Below, piece by piece: positions 15,560 to 23,819 of a DNA stretch of 49,886 nucleotides; the first letter of the stretch is position 1, and each line of letters starts with the position of its first letter. A model generated the notes under the pieces. That model was given only the letters and a program-made list of their open reading frames with translations, was not told the origin of the DNA and made no database searches. Origin of the DNA: Marinibacterium profundimaris (GTDB lineage: Bacteria > Pseudomonadota > Alphaproteobacteria > Rhodobacterales > Rhodobacteraceae); NCBI RefSeq assembly GCF_002210095.1, contig NZ_AQQR01000027.1, positions 1 through 49,886 on the forward strand. Direction: 5' to 3'. Both the position numbers and the translations under genes were made by a program.

Positions 15560-16594
15560 ATGGCTGCAAGTTATCTGGAAGCGTCGCTCGACCGTTTCGG
15601 CCCCGAGGTCCTGCGCGACGACACGATCGAAATCTGCATCAATCCTGACGGACAAGTCTGGGGAGAGTTTCAGGGCGATCACTTCATGCGTGCACTGGGC
15701 AGCCCGCTGACCCAGACCGAGATCAAGGACCTCGGCAATCAAATCGCCTCCGCCGCCTCGACCACACTCAGCACCAAGAAGCCCATCGTCTCGGTCTCGA
15801 TCCTCTATCGCGACCGGCCAATCCGCGCGCAGGTGATCCAGCCGCCGGCAGTAGAAGGCGGGTTCTCCATATCGCTGCGATTCTTCTCCTCCCTGCCGCT
15901 CGAGGCGATCAAGCTCGGGTTTCTCTATGGCAAGGAGCGCAGCCTCGAAGGCCTGCGCCGCGAACGTAACGCCGCGCTGCGCGATGTGGTGACATCCGGC
16001 GACATCAACGCCGCCCTGCACTTCTGCGTCGAGAACAAGCTCAACATGATCGTCTCGGGCGGCACATCGACCGGCAAGACGGTCGCGGCGCGCAAGATCC
16101 TTTCGCTGATCCCGCCCGAAGAGCGGATCATCACCATCGAGGAGGCGGCCGAGCTGCGCCCCGAGCAGCCCAATGTCGTGACGTTGATCGCTGACCGGGA
16201 CACGGATGCCCGCAGTGCCGATGTGCTCTTGGCCTCAACGCTTCGCATGCGACCCGACCGGATCGTCCTAGGCGAAGTCCGCGGGCGCGAAGCGATGACG
16301 TTTCTCGAGGCAATCAACACCGGCCACGGTGGATCGCTGACCACACTGCATGCCGAGACCCCACAACTTGCTGTTCGCCGCCTCGCCATCGCCGCCCTGA
16401 AAACCGATGTGCCGATGACCTATGCCGACATGATCGATTATATTGAGGGCTCGATCGACGTGATCATTCAGGCAGGCCGCCATGAAGGCGCGCGCGGAAT
16501 CACCGAGTTCTTCCTGCCGGGTCATACCACAGATTTGAACCTCGACACGGTCGACGGCAGAGGCAACAAGAGCCCCTCCGTTGCCGCTGAGTAA
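15560..16594 (+). CDS. virB11: VirB11 secretion ATPase
   Basis: A 344-residue hexameric traffic ATPase. Walker A is GGTSTGKT (about residues 167-174), the Asp box IITIEEAAEL follows near 193, Walker B-like LRMRPDRIVLGEVRG is near 230, and the His box TGHGGSLTTLHAETP near 255. It drives switching between pilus assembly and DNA transfer at the cytosolic face. The start at 15560 lies one base after the virB10 stop; a longer frame from 15500 overlaps virB10 and is rejected. Confidence 0.95.
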   Translation: MAASYLEASLDRFGPEVLRDDTIEICINPDGQVWGEFQGDHFMRALGSPLTQTEIKDLGNQIASAASTTLSTKKPIVSVSILYRDRPIRAQVIQPPAVEGGFSISLRFFSSLPLEAIKLGFLYGKERSLEGLRRERNAALRDVVTSGDINAALHFCVENKLNMIVSGGTSTGKTVAARKILSLIPPEERIITIEEAAELRPEQPNVVTLIADRDTDARSADVLLASTLRMRPDRIVLGEVRGREAMTFLEAINTGHGGSLTTLHAETPQLAVRRLAIAALKTDVPMTYADMIDYIEGSIDVIIQAGRHEGARGITEFFLPGHTTDLNLDTVDGRGNKSPSVAAE

Positions 16595-16610
16595 AAAAGG
16601 ACCTCCCCAG

Positions 16611-17030
16611 ATGCGAAAACCAATCCTCGCAGTCACGCTTGCCGCCCTTGCGGGCCCACTTGTGGCGCAGACTTCGCCTCAGGTTTCAAACGATCTCACA
16701 GTCGATATGTCGCCTCAACAATACCGGATCTGCAACGATCGTCCGGCGCGACCGACTTGGATGGACGAAATCAATCCGCGTGAAGCTTACAAGGCAGCAG
16801 CTTTGATGGAGTTGTACGAAATTCGGGCCTGGGAGGAGATCGCTGAATCTGGCGACTGCAGCTGTGAAACCCGCTTTCCCGCTTGGGATAGCTCCGATGG
16901 CGAATATCATGAAAGGTATGCAGGCCTTAGCCAAGCCGAGCATTCAGCGTTTCGCCGCGACTGGATTGAAGTAAGGAAGCAACTCGAGCCGAGCGTGCGT
17001 ACAATCTGCGAAGCTCAAGGCAACTGGTAA
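16611..17030 (+). CDS. Exported protein between virB11 and virB6
   Basis: A 139-residue protein with a signal peptide (MRKPILAVTLAALAGPLVAQ). The mature part has Cys residues at RICND, SGDCSCETRFP and RTICEAQG, so disulphides are likely, and contains many Trp and Glu. The site occupied suggests an EexN- or VirB7-type accessory, but no lipobox is present and no family was recognised. It starts after AAAAAAGGA and ends with TAATG, sharing a base with virB6. Confidence 0.65.
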   Translation: MRKPILAVTLAALAGPLVAQTSPQVSNDLTVDMSPQQYRICNDRPARPTWMDEINPREAYKAAALMELYEIRAWEEIAESGDCSCETRFPAWDSSDGEYHERYAGLSQAEHSAFRRDWIEVRKQLEPSVRTICEAQGNW

Positions 17031-18055
17031 TGGGCGTCGTCAGCTGGATGGTCGGAACGGCAGACGCGTTCCTTGTCGATGCGGCTGAGTCCCAGTTCGG
17101 GGCCGTGGCAAGCAATACCGGCACGATCGTCCTGCTGATGGTCACGCTTTCGCTAATCGGCGTCTGCATCAACATGGCATTCCAGTTCCGCAGCATGGAT
17201 GGGGCCAGCTTCTTCTGGTACCTGATCAAGCTGACCCTTATCGGTCTATTCGCCTTCAATTGGGCAAACTTCAATGCAGTAGCAAACGCAGTCATTGGAG
17301 GCTTGGACTACGTCGCTGGCGCACTGGTGTCTTCGGTTGGCGGCGGAGGAGCCGGAGCCACACACTTTGCTGGCGAATTCGACATCCTGATCGAAAAATT
17401 CAGCCAGTACCTGAATGCTATCGGCAGCAACCTGAACTGGATGACGGGCGCGATCCTAGGCGGCATCGGGCTTATTCTTTTGAGCCTCCTTGGCTTCATG
17501 ACCGGCATCGTCCTCATATTCGCCAAGATGATGCTGACCCTCATGCTCGGCCTTGCTCCGATCATGATTGCATTGTCGCTCTTCGACGCGACCAAAGATT
17601 TCTTCCACAGATGGGTCTCGACGACAGTCAGCTATGCCTTCTACCCCATCGTAATCGCAGCAATGTTCTCTACCGTCGTCGGCATGGCGAATTCGCTGCT
17701 AGCCCAGCTCGGTGATCCGAACTCGGCAACCAACATCGGATCGCTGGTGCCGTTCTTCGTCATGGTGTTCCTGGCCAAGGGATTTGTGGCAGCAACACCC
17801 CTGATCGTGCGAGGGATATCGGGGAACCTGATGGTGGCGGCGACGCCTGCTGTTGCCGCTGGATCGATCGGGATCATGCGAGGGATCTTCAATACCGACG
17901 GCGTAAAGGGCAGGACGCGGATCGGGGCGCTCCCGACAGGCGAAGCGATCGGGCGGGGTGCGGTGCAGGCACCTGCAGTCGTACGGACCGCTACAGTGAC
18001 CGCCAGCGCGCAGCTAGTCAGGATGGCGGAACGGGCAAAACGGCTGAGAGGATAG
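17030..18055 (+). CDS. virB6: VirB6/TrbL-family polytopic channel protein
   Basis: A 341-residue inner-membrane protein with at least six hydrophobic segments (about residues 25-50, 58-80, 135-160, 165-185, 205-230, 240-260) and the family region GLAPIMIALSLFDATKDFFHRW around residues 177-198. VirB6 forms part of the translocation pore. Its place at the operon end, after virB11, differs from the Ti-plasmid order. The C-terminal 80 residues are low-complexity and basic. Confidence 0.9.
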   Translation: MGVVSWMVGTADAFLVDAAESQFGAVASNTGTIVLLMVTLSLIGVCINMAFQFRSMDGASFFWYLIKLTLIGLFAFNWANFNAVANAVIGGLDYVAGALVSSVGGGGAGATHFAGEFDILIEKFSQYLNAIGSNLNWMTGAILGGIGLILLSLLGFMTGIVLIFAKMMLTLMLGLAPIMIALSLFDATKDFFHRWVSTTVSYAFYPIVIAAMFSTVVGMANSLLAQLGDPNSATNIGSLVPFFVMVFLAKGFVAATPLIVRGISGNLMVAATPAVAAGSIGIMRGIFNTDGVKGRTRIGALPTGEAIGRGAVQAPAVVRTATVTASAQLVRMAERAKRLRG

Positions 18056-18451
18056 ACGTCGATGAGCTGACGTTCGCCAAGGCCTTCGGCAAAGCTCACA
18101 ATGCGGACAAAGTGAGCTTTCGCTGCAAGTGCGCCAATGTCAGCAAAGCGCGCATTGCAACGTTGCCAATACATTGGTGGAGCATGTTCCACCGCGGCGC
18201 GCTAGTGGCGCTGCAGCGGTTTTGGAAACGCCTATCACCACCGCCTTTCCGCCCGTAGCGGAGTACACCAGCGAGGTCGGCGAGCGCGGCCGAAGAACTA
18301 GGAATGCTCTCGGATGGGTTTAGTATCGCCGAGATACTGGCCGAACATTTCACGCGAGAACAGGCGCGGACGTGTGAGATGTTACAACCACGTGCCTTCG
18401 GTTCTTTATGCGTGGAAACTTACAAACCTCTAAGCGGCTTAGATGCATCTT
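18056..18451. other. Gene-free stretch after the virB operon
   Basis: About 400 bases separate virB6 from the convergent lysR gene. No frame here has both a start site and a recognisable product. A 60-codon frame at 18304-18486 runs into lysR antisense and is not supported. There is no clear terminator hairpin. It looks like the decayed edge between the conjugation module and the cargo block. Confidence 0.4.
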
Positions 18452-19348
18452 TCACGGATGCGCATAACGAAGCGCATCGACGATGACCCTGAAGGCCGGC
18501 AGGTTTTGCCGCCGACTGGGGTAGTAGATGTAGTACCCTGAGAAAAACGGCGACCATTCGTCCAGAACCTGGACCAGGTCTCCCGCCGCGATGTACTGCA
18601 CAACCGTATCCTCGGGGATATAAGCGATGCCGTAGCCGTTCAGCGCCGCATCGATCATCGCGTGCGAGGAATTGAAGGCGAGCTGGCCATTGACCCGGAC
18701 GCGCAGATCCTGCCCATCCTTTTCGAACTCCCAGGCGTAGAGCCCGCCGGCCCTGAGGTGCCTGTGGTTGATGCAATTGTGCCCGATCAGCTCTTCCGGA
18801 TGAACGGGCGCGGGATGTGTCTTCAGGTATCCGGGTGACGCGACCGCCACCAATCGCCAATCCGGACTGACCCTGACGGCAATCATGTCCTTTTCGACGC
18901 TCTCGCCAAGGCGGATACCAGCATCGAAACCCTCCTCCACGATGTTGCGAAAGCCGTTGTCGATGTTCAGCTCGAGTTTGATGTCCGGATAATCGACAAG
19001 CACAGGCCGCAGCTTCGGCCAGACGTAGCTCTGCAGTGCGTGATCGGACAGCGTGATCCTGATCGTCCCCGCGGGCTTGTCGCGAAACTCCGTCAGTGAC
19101 GCAATCTCCGCCTCGATCTCTTCCACGCGCGGCGCCAATGCCTGTCGCAGGCGCTCTCCTGCCTCCGTGGGCGCGACGTTGCGCGTCGTGCGCGTCAGGA
19201 GCCGGATGCCCATTTGCGTCTCGAGGCGCTTGATGGTGTGGCTGAGCGTGGACTGGGCGATGCCGAGCTTGGCAGCGGCACGCGTGAAGCTTCGCTCCTC
19301 AGCAACGGCCAGGAACCACAACAGGTCGTTGAACTGTCCCCGCGCCAT
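18452..19348 (-). CDS. LysR-family transcriptional regulator
   Basis: A 298-residue regulator of standard length. The N-terminal winged helix-turn-helix (residues 5-65) contains FLAVAEERSFTRAAAKLGIAQSTLSHTIKRLE. The C-terminal substrate-binding domain (about 90-295) has the usual IRITLSDHAL and GYGIAYIPEDTV regions. It is divergent from the MFS gene at 19488 and probably controls it and the following hydrolase, cyclophilin-like and SDR genes in response to a small ligand that cannot be named here. Confidence 0.92.
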   Translation of the reverse strand: MARGQFNDLLWFLAVAEERSFTRAAAKLGIAQSTLSHTIKRLETQMGIRLLTRTTRNVAPTEAGERLRQALAPRVEEIEAEIASLTEFRDKPAGTIRITLSDHALQSYVWPKLRPVLVDYPDIKLELNIDNGFRNIVEEGFDAGIRLGESVEKDMIAVRVSPDWRLVAVASPGYLKTHPAPVHPEELIGHNCINHRHLRAGGLYAWEFEKDGQDLRVRVNGQLAFNSSHAMIDAALNGYGIAYIPEDTVVQYIAAGDLVQVLDEWSPFFSGYYIYYPSRRQNLPAFRVIVDALRYAHP

Positions 19349-19394
19349 GCTCCGCTCCCATCATGCTGAACCACTTATGCTCCCTATCGATTAA

Positions 19395-19410
19395 TGCAAT
19401 CGTATTTGCA
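19395..19410. promoter_or_regulatory. Candidate LysR-regulator box
   Basis: TGCAA-6-TTGCA, a 16-bp dyad in the 139-bp gap between the divergent lysR and MFS genes, 46 bases upstream of the lysR start. LysR regulators usually bind dyads of about 15 bp in such places. Evidence is position and symmetry only. Confidence 0.45.
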
Positions 19411-19487
19411 CGTCTAATCCATTTGTTCGGCTACTGCTATTTATGCGTCATCGAAAGCCGGCTCTGCAGCCGGAAGCGAGGCGCAGA

Positions 19488-20672
19488 ATGTCCACGACAC
19501 TCACAGCAGAACCAGCCGATACGCGCTCCGCCTGGGGCGCGGTCATGTCGATGGCGCTCTGCGTCGCCGTTCTCATCGCCTCGGAGTTCATGCCCGTCAG
19601 CTTGCTGACCCCGATCGCAAGCGAGCTTGGCGTCAGCGAGGGACAGGCCGGTCAGGCGATTTCGATCTCCGGTCTCTTCGCCGTCATCACCAGCCTCACG
19701 ATTGCCGGACTGACCCGAAGCGTGGACCGCAAGCAGGTGCAGTCCGCCTTCGCAGTCCTCCTGATCGTCTCGGCCCTGATTGTCGCCTCTGCGCCGACCT
19801 ATCCCGTGCTGATGATCGGTCGCGCGTTGCTGGGCATCGCCATCGGCGGGTTCTGGTCGATGTCGACCGCCATTGTGATGCGGCTTCTCCCGGCGGAACA
19901 GGTGCCGCAAGGCTTGGCTGCGCTTAACGCGGGCAACGCAATCGCGGCCACCATATCGGCGCCGCTCGGTGCCTGGCTCGGCGACCTCATCGGCTGGCGC
20001 GGAGCATTCGCACTGATCGTTCCGGTCGCAGTGCTCGCGCTGGTCTGGCAACGCATCCACATGCCGCCTCTGCCGCCCCGCGGCATCCGGCGCACCAATC
20101 CTCTCGGACTGCTTTTCCAGCCTCAGGTAGCGCTCGGCATGGCGTCGATCTTCCTGCTGTTCATGGGCCAGTTCGCGCTGTTCACTTATCTGCGGCCGTA
20201 TCTCGAGGGAGTGGCGGGCTTCTCCGTTCCCATGCTCTCCGGGGGCTTCCTGGCCCTCGGACTTGCGGGCCTCGCCGGCACCTGGGCGATCAGCCACCTG
20301 CTGCGAACCCGCCTCTATGGTCTGCTGGTCGCGATTCCAGCGGTCATGGCGGCGCTTGCGGTCCTGATGATCGCATCGGCACAACTGCCGGCCGGTGTCG
20401 GCGCACTGATTGTCCTTTGGGGGTTCTTCGGAACGGCGGCCCCTGTCGGCTGGGGCACCTGGCTTGCCCGGACGCTCGGCCCCGAAGCCGAGGCCGGCGG
20501 CGGGCTCCAGGTGGCGACCATCCAGCTTGCGATCATGGGCGGCGCAGCCACCGGCGGACTGCTCTTCGATGCACTTGGCTGGCAGTTTACCTTCGCCCTC
20601 TCGGCCACGCTTCTCGGTGGTTCGGCCCTTTGCGCCTTGCTCGCCTGGCTCCACCAGAGGAGTTCGAAATGA
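19488..20672 (+). CDS. MFS transporter of the DHA1/arabinose-efflux type
   Basis: A 394-residue, 12-helix major facilitator. It shows ASEFMPVSLLTPIASELGVS in helix 1, GQAGQAISISGLFAVITSL in helix 2 and RALLGIAIGGFWSMSTAIVMRL in helix 4, as in NepI/YdhP-like sugar or drug efflux proteins. The start at 19488 follows GGAAGCGAGG; an upstream ATG at 19443 would add 15 polar residues. Its stop overlaps the next start codon (ATGA) at 20669, where a decayed gene follows. Substrate unknown; the divergent LysR regulator probably controls it. Confidence 0.85.
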   Translation: MSTTLTAEPADTRSAWGAVMSMALCVAVLIASEFMPVSLLTPIASELGVSEGQAGQAISISGLFAVITSLTIAGLTRSVDRKQVQSAFAVLLIVSALIVASAPTYPVLMIGRALLGIAIGGFWSMSTAIVMRLLPAEQVPQGLAALNAGNAIAATISAPLGAWLGDLIGWRGAFALIVPVAVLALVWQRIHMPPLPPRGIRRTNPLGLLFQPQVALGMASIFLLFMGQFALFTYLRPYLEGVAGFSVPMLSGGFLALGLAGLAGTWAISHLLRTRLYGLLVAIPAVMAALAVLMIASAQLPAGVGALIVLWGFFGTAAPVGWGTWLARTLGPEAEAGGGLQVATIQLAIMGGAATGGLLFDALGWQFTFALSATLLGGSALCALLAWLHQRSSK

Positions 20673-20724
20673 GACTTTCCGGCTTCTCGCCGCTCTGGCC
20701 TTTCCCGCCATCGCTCACGCCTAG
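20669..20724 (+). pseudogene. Decayed signal-peptide stub after the MFS gene
   Basis: A strong ribosome binding site (AGAGGAG) and an ATG overlapping the MFS stop are followed by ATGAGACTTTCCGG. If one base is restored after ATG, the frame reads TFRLLAALAFPAIAHA, a textbook signal peptide ending in AHA, then TAG. This is the leader of an exported protein whose frame was broken by a one-base loss and whose body is missing. As it stands, the ATG opens only a 36-codon frame. Confidence 0.45.
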
Positions 20725-20792
20725 AAGCGCGGACTGCCGCTCATCCGACCAACACCATCAAATGAAATCACCCGCTTGAAGGAGCAAACGAC

Positions 20793-21884
20793 ATGACCGA
20801 AGGAACTGTTCACACACCGAGAGACCTGCCTGACGCGAGCCGCCGGACCCTGCTGATGATGACCGGTGCGAGTCTCGCAACCACAGGTCTTGTGTCACTG
20901 GGCACCTCGCCCGCTTGGGCGCAGGCCAGCGGCGAATGGGACAAGACGTTCCCCCGCAGCGAGGCCGTGACTTATGAGAAGGTCACCTTCACGAACCGCT
21001 ACGGCATCACCCTGACCGGCGATCTTTACATGCCGTCCGACCGCGGGGACGCCGCGCTGCCGGGCCTGACCGTCGCCGGGCCGTTCGGCGCCGTCAAGGA
21101 GCAGTCGGCCGGTCTCTATGCCCAGACTATGGCCGAGCGCGGCTTCATCACGCTCGCATTCGATCCCTCCTTCGTGGGTGAAAGCGGCGGCGAGGCGCGC
21201 GACGTGGCATCCCCCGACATCAACACCGAGGATTTCATGGCTGCGGTCGATTACCTCGGCCTGCACGACGCCGTGGACCGCGAGCGGCTCGGTGTCATCG
21301 GAATCTGCGGCTTCGGCGGCATGGCGCTGAACGCAGTGGCGGCCGACAAGCGCGTCAAGGCGGTGGCCACGACCAGCATGTACGACATGTCGCGCGTCAT
21401 GGCGCGGGGCTATTATGACAGCCTGACGGACGCGCAGCGGGCCGAGAGCCTTGAGCAGATGAGCCGGCAGCGCTGGACGGATGCCGAGACCGGCGACCCC
21501 GCGATGGCCGGCGGTCTTCCCGACAGCCTCGACGGCATCGATGATCCCGTCATCCGCATGTACCATGCCTACTATAAGACGGATCGGGGCTATCACCCGC
21601 GCTCGGTCAACTCGAACGGCGGCTGGACGGTGACCAATCCGCTGTCCTTCATGAACATGCCGCTGCTGACCTATATCGCGGAAATCTCTCCGCGGCCCAT
21701 GCTGGTGATCGCCGGCTCCGAGGCGCATTCGCGCTATTTCACCGAAGAAGCCTATGCAGCCGCGGCCGAGCCGAAAGAGCTGATGATCATCGATGGCGCC
21801 GACCACGTCGATCTCTACGATCAGCTGGACGTGATCCCCTTCGACCGACTGGCCGAGTTCTTTGGCGAGCATCTCGCGGCCTGA
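20793..21884 (+). CDS. Tat-exported alpha/beta hydrolase with Cys nucleophile
   Basis: A 363-residue alpha/beta hydrolase. The N-terminus has a twin-arginine signal (SRRTLLMMTGAS, residues 16-27) cleaved near PAWAQA, so it acts in the periplasm. The nucleophile elbow is GICGFG (residues 170-175) with Cys172 in place of the usual Ser, as in dienelactone hydrolases. The catalytic His is probably His338 in GADHVDLYD. Similar proteins with a GxCxG elbow include the YcjY/dienelactone-hydrolase-like group; the substrate is unknown. It follows the MFS gene and decayed stub and precedes a cyclophilin-like gene, probably under LysR control. Confidence 0.8.
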   Translation: MTEGTVHTPRDLPDASRRTLLMMTGASLATTGLVSLGTSPAWAQASGEWDKTFPRSEAVTYEKVTFTNRYGITLTGDLYMPSDRGDAALPGLTVAGPFGAVKEQSAGLYAQTMAERGFITLAFDPSFVGESGGEARDVASPDINTEDFMAAVDYLGLHDAVDRERLGVIGICGFGGMALNAVAADKRVKAVATTSMYDMSRVMARGYYDSLTDAQRAESLEQMSRQRWTDAETGDPAMAGGLPDSLDGIDDPVIRMYHAYYKTDRGYHPRSVNSNGGWTVTNPLSFMNMPLLTYIAEISPRPMLVIAGSEAHSRYFTEEAYAAAAEPKELMIIDGADHVDLYDQLDVIPFDRLAEFFGEHLAA

Positions 21885-21950
21885 GCACGCGGGGCCCGCG
21901 CGCAAGCGCGGGCCCCTGCCCGCCAAATCCGCTGAACAGAGGATCGTCGC

Positions 21951-22361
21951 ATGTGGAAATCAACATTGGGCGCTGCCGCTGTCGCGCTGGGATTGTCTGG
22001 AGCTGCCATGGCACAGGAACAGATTAGTATTTCGTCAGGCTGGGGTGACGTGACCGCGACGCTTGCGGATAACGAAGCCGCCGAGGCCTTGCTGGAGATG
22101 CTGCCGCTGACCATCGACATGCGCGACCATCTTCGCCAGGAAAAGACAGGCTACCTGCCATCCGACTTGCCCGAACTGGCGCGCCAGCGCGACTTCTCGA
22201 CGGGCACGCTTGGTCTGTGGAGCTCCAATCACTTCGTGATCTACTACAGCTCCGGCAGCGTCCCCGCTCCAGGCATCATCATTCTCGGACAGGTCACGGG
22301 CGATGTGTCGATCTTCGATCGCCCGGGCAACCTCACCGTCGAACTGACGCGCCTCGAATGA
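21951..22361 (+). CDS. Exported cyclophilin-like fold protein
   Basis: A 136-residue protein with a signal peptide (MWKSTLGAAAVALGLSGAAM, cleavage near AQE). The rest matches the small cyclophilin-like family (DUF369 type): ADNEAAEALLEMLPLTIDM around residues 38-56, GTLGLWSSNHFVIYYSSG around 87-104, and IIILGQVTGDV near 110. The fold resembles peptidyl-prolyl isomerases but catalytic activity is not established for these proteins. It lies 66 bases after the hydrolase gene, probably in one transcript. Confidence 0.8.
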   Translation: MWKSTLGAAAVALGLSGAAMAQEQISISSGWGDVTATLADNEAAEALLEMLPLTIDMRDHLRQEKTGYLPSDLPELARQRDFSTGTLGLWSSNHFVIYYSSGSVPAPGIIILGQVTGDVSIFDRPGNLTVELTRLE

Positions 22362-22649
22362 ACCAGCGGCGACGCTGACCGCTCCACGATTACGCTGCAG
22401 TCCCGAACGGCGGTCTGCCGTCCCATGCCAAGCGCGGGTGCGCCTGTTCGGGCAAGACGGAAGTCGAGTTCAGCGGAGCGGAGTAGTCCGTACGATCCGG
22501 GCTTCGCACTGCCAGTCCCGTGCGCGGGAGATGGCAGCTCTCGCTGCGAGCGCAACTGCATACAACTTCAACAACGGCGCGCTGCGAGCCACTCATTCCC
22601 TTGGTGGGGCCAGGAGTCAGCGCGCCATCCATCCTCGAAGGAGAAATCA

Positions 22650-23396
22650 ATGACCGACAACATCACTGGAAAAGTCATCGTCATCACAGGCGCCTCGAGC
22701 GGCATGGGCGAAGCCGCGGCTCGGCATCTTGCGTCGAAGGGCGCTAGCGTCGTACTTGGCGCGCGGCGCGCAGATCGTCTTGAGGCGCTGGCGGCCGATA
22801 TCGTCGCCGCCAGCGGTAAGGCAACGGTCGTCGTGAGCGACGTGACGAATCGGGCGGACGTGCAAAAGCTGGTCGATACGGCCGTCGAGACCTATGGACG
22901 GATCGACGTGCTCATCAACAATGCCGGCGTGATGCCGCTGTCCCCCCTCGAGCGCCTTAAGGTCGACGAATGGGACCAGATGATCGACGTCAATCTAAAG
23001 GGCGTGCTCTACGGCATCGCGGCCGCGCTCCCCTATATGAAGGAGCAAAAGGCGGGCCACATCATCAGCCTGTCGTCAGTCGCGGGACATAAGATCTTTG
23101 GCGGTTCTGCAGTCTATTCCGCGACGAAGTTCGGCGTGCGGGCCATCAGCGAGGGACTCCGTCAGGAGGTGAAACCCTACAACATCCGCACCACAATCAT
23201 CTCACCTGGTGCGGTGAAGACCGAATTGCTGGACCACATCACCGAGCAGGATGTTCAGAAGGCCAACCAAGACTATGTCGGCCAAGTTGGCGTTCCGGCC
23301 GAGACGTTCGCTCGCTTGGTGGACTTCGCCATTAGCCAGCCGGAGGACGTTGACATCAACGAGATCCTCTTCCGGCCAACGGCTCAGGAACTCTGA
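22650..23396 (+). CDS. Short-chain dehydrogenase/reductase
   Basis: A 248-residue classical SDR. Cofactor motif TGASSGMG (residues 13-20), NNAG (90-93), catalytic Ser142 or Ser143 and YSATK (Tyr156, Lys160) are all present. The basic pair ARR at 38-40 suggests NADP preference. Closest in style to the YdfG/serine-3-dehydrogenase-like group, but the substrate cannot be told. The start has GAAGGAG 6 bases upstream. It follows the cyclophilin-like gene after 288 bases and ends the cargo block with a strong terminator. Confidence 0.9.
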   Translation: MTDNITGKVIVITGASSGMGEAAARHLASKGASVVLGARRADRLEALAADIVAASGKATVVVSDVTNRADVQKLVDTAVETYGRIDVLINNAGVMPLSPLERLKVDEWDQMIDVNLKGVLYGIAAALPYMKEQKAGHIISLSSVAGHKIFGGSAVYSATKFGVRAISEGLRQEVKPYNIRTTIISPGAVKTELLDHITEQDVQKANQDYVGQVGVPAETFARLVDFAISQPEDVDINEILFRPTAQEL

Positions 23397-23444
23397 GTAG
23401 CGGTTAAGCCAAAACGCCGGCGGATGCTCAGCTTTCTTAATTGG

Positions 23445-23472
23445 AATGGCCCCTCGGGGGCCATTTCTTTTC
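23445..23472 (+). terminator. Intrinsic terminator after the SDR gene
   Basis: Perfect 9-bp stem AATGGCCCC with loop TCG and complement GGGGCCATT, followed by TCTTTT. It lies 49 bases after the SDR stop. Confidence 0.85.
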
Positions 23473-23819
23473 GTGATGTTCACTAGCCCCAGAAACGAGC
23501 TCGAGGTACCTCCCAACAATTCCCCCAAAGTCGCGTCTCAGAAGGTTCGACGTCAGGACTGGAGTGCCCCCGTTTCACCAAACCCTCCGCATGAGGGTTG
23601 GCTCTTAAACTAGTGATGATTTTAGTCGGATATCGCCGCCGAGTATCTTGACACGAAGCTACCCTGCTGCGGCGTCAGTGACCGGGTTCGGATGGACCTC
23701 CGCAAGCAATGGCAGCATTGGGCGCTTCGCACACAATCAGGCGCCGCCGCAGCATCCCTCGGAGAGGGCTCGGAGCCGTTATTCGCCGCGCCTTGCGCGA
23801 AGGTCCGCAGTTGAGAAAC
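23473..23819. other. Gene-free stretch between convergent SDR and virD4 genes
   Basis: No supported gene. It contains a short hairpin, AACCCTC-5-GAGGGTT (23581-23599), which could terminate virD4 transcription. A frame at 23648-23848 has no start site and overlaps the virD4 end; it is not called. Confidence 0.4.

Noticed and set aside
18304-18486. A 60-codon plus-strand frame after virB6.
   Set aside because: No ribosome binding site, no recognisable product, and it runs antisense into lysR.
19437-20711. Minus-strand frame of about 424 codons over the MFS gene.
   Set aside because: The product is a low-complexity Arg/Glu/Gly-rich chain without family features; the plus-strand MFS protein is clear.
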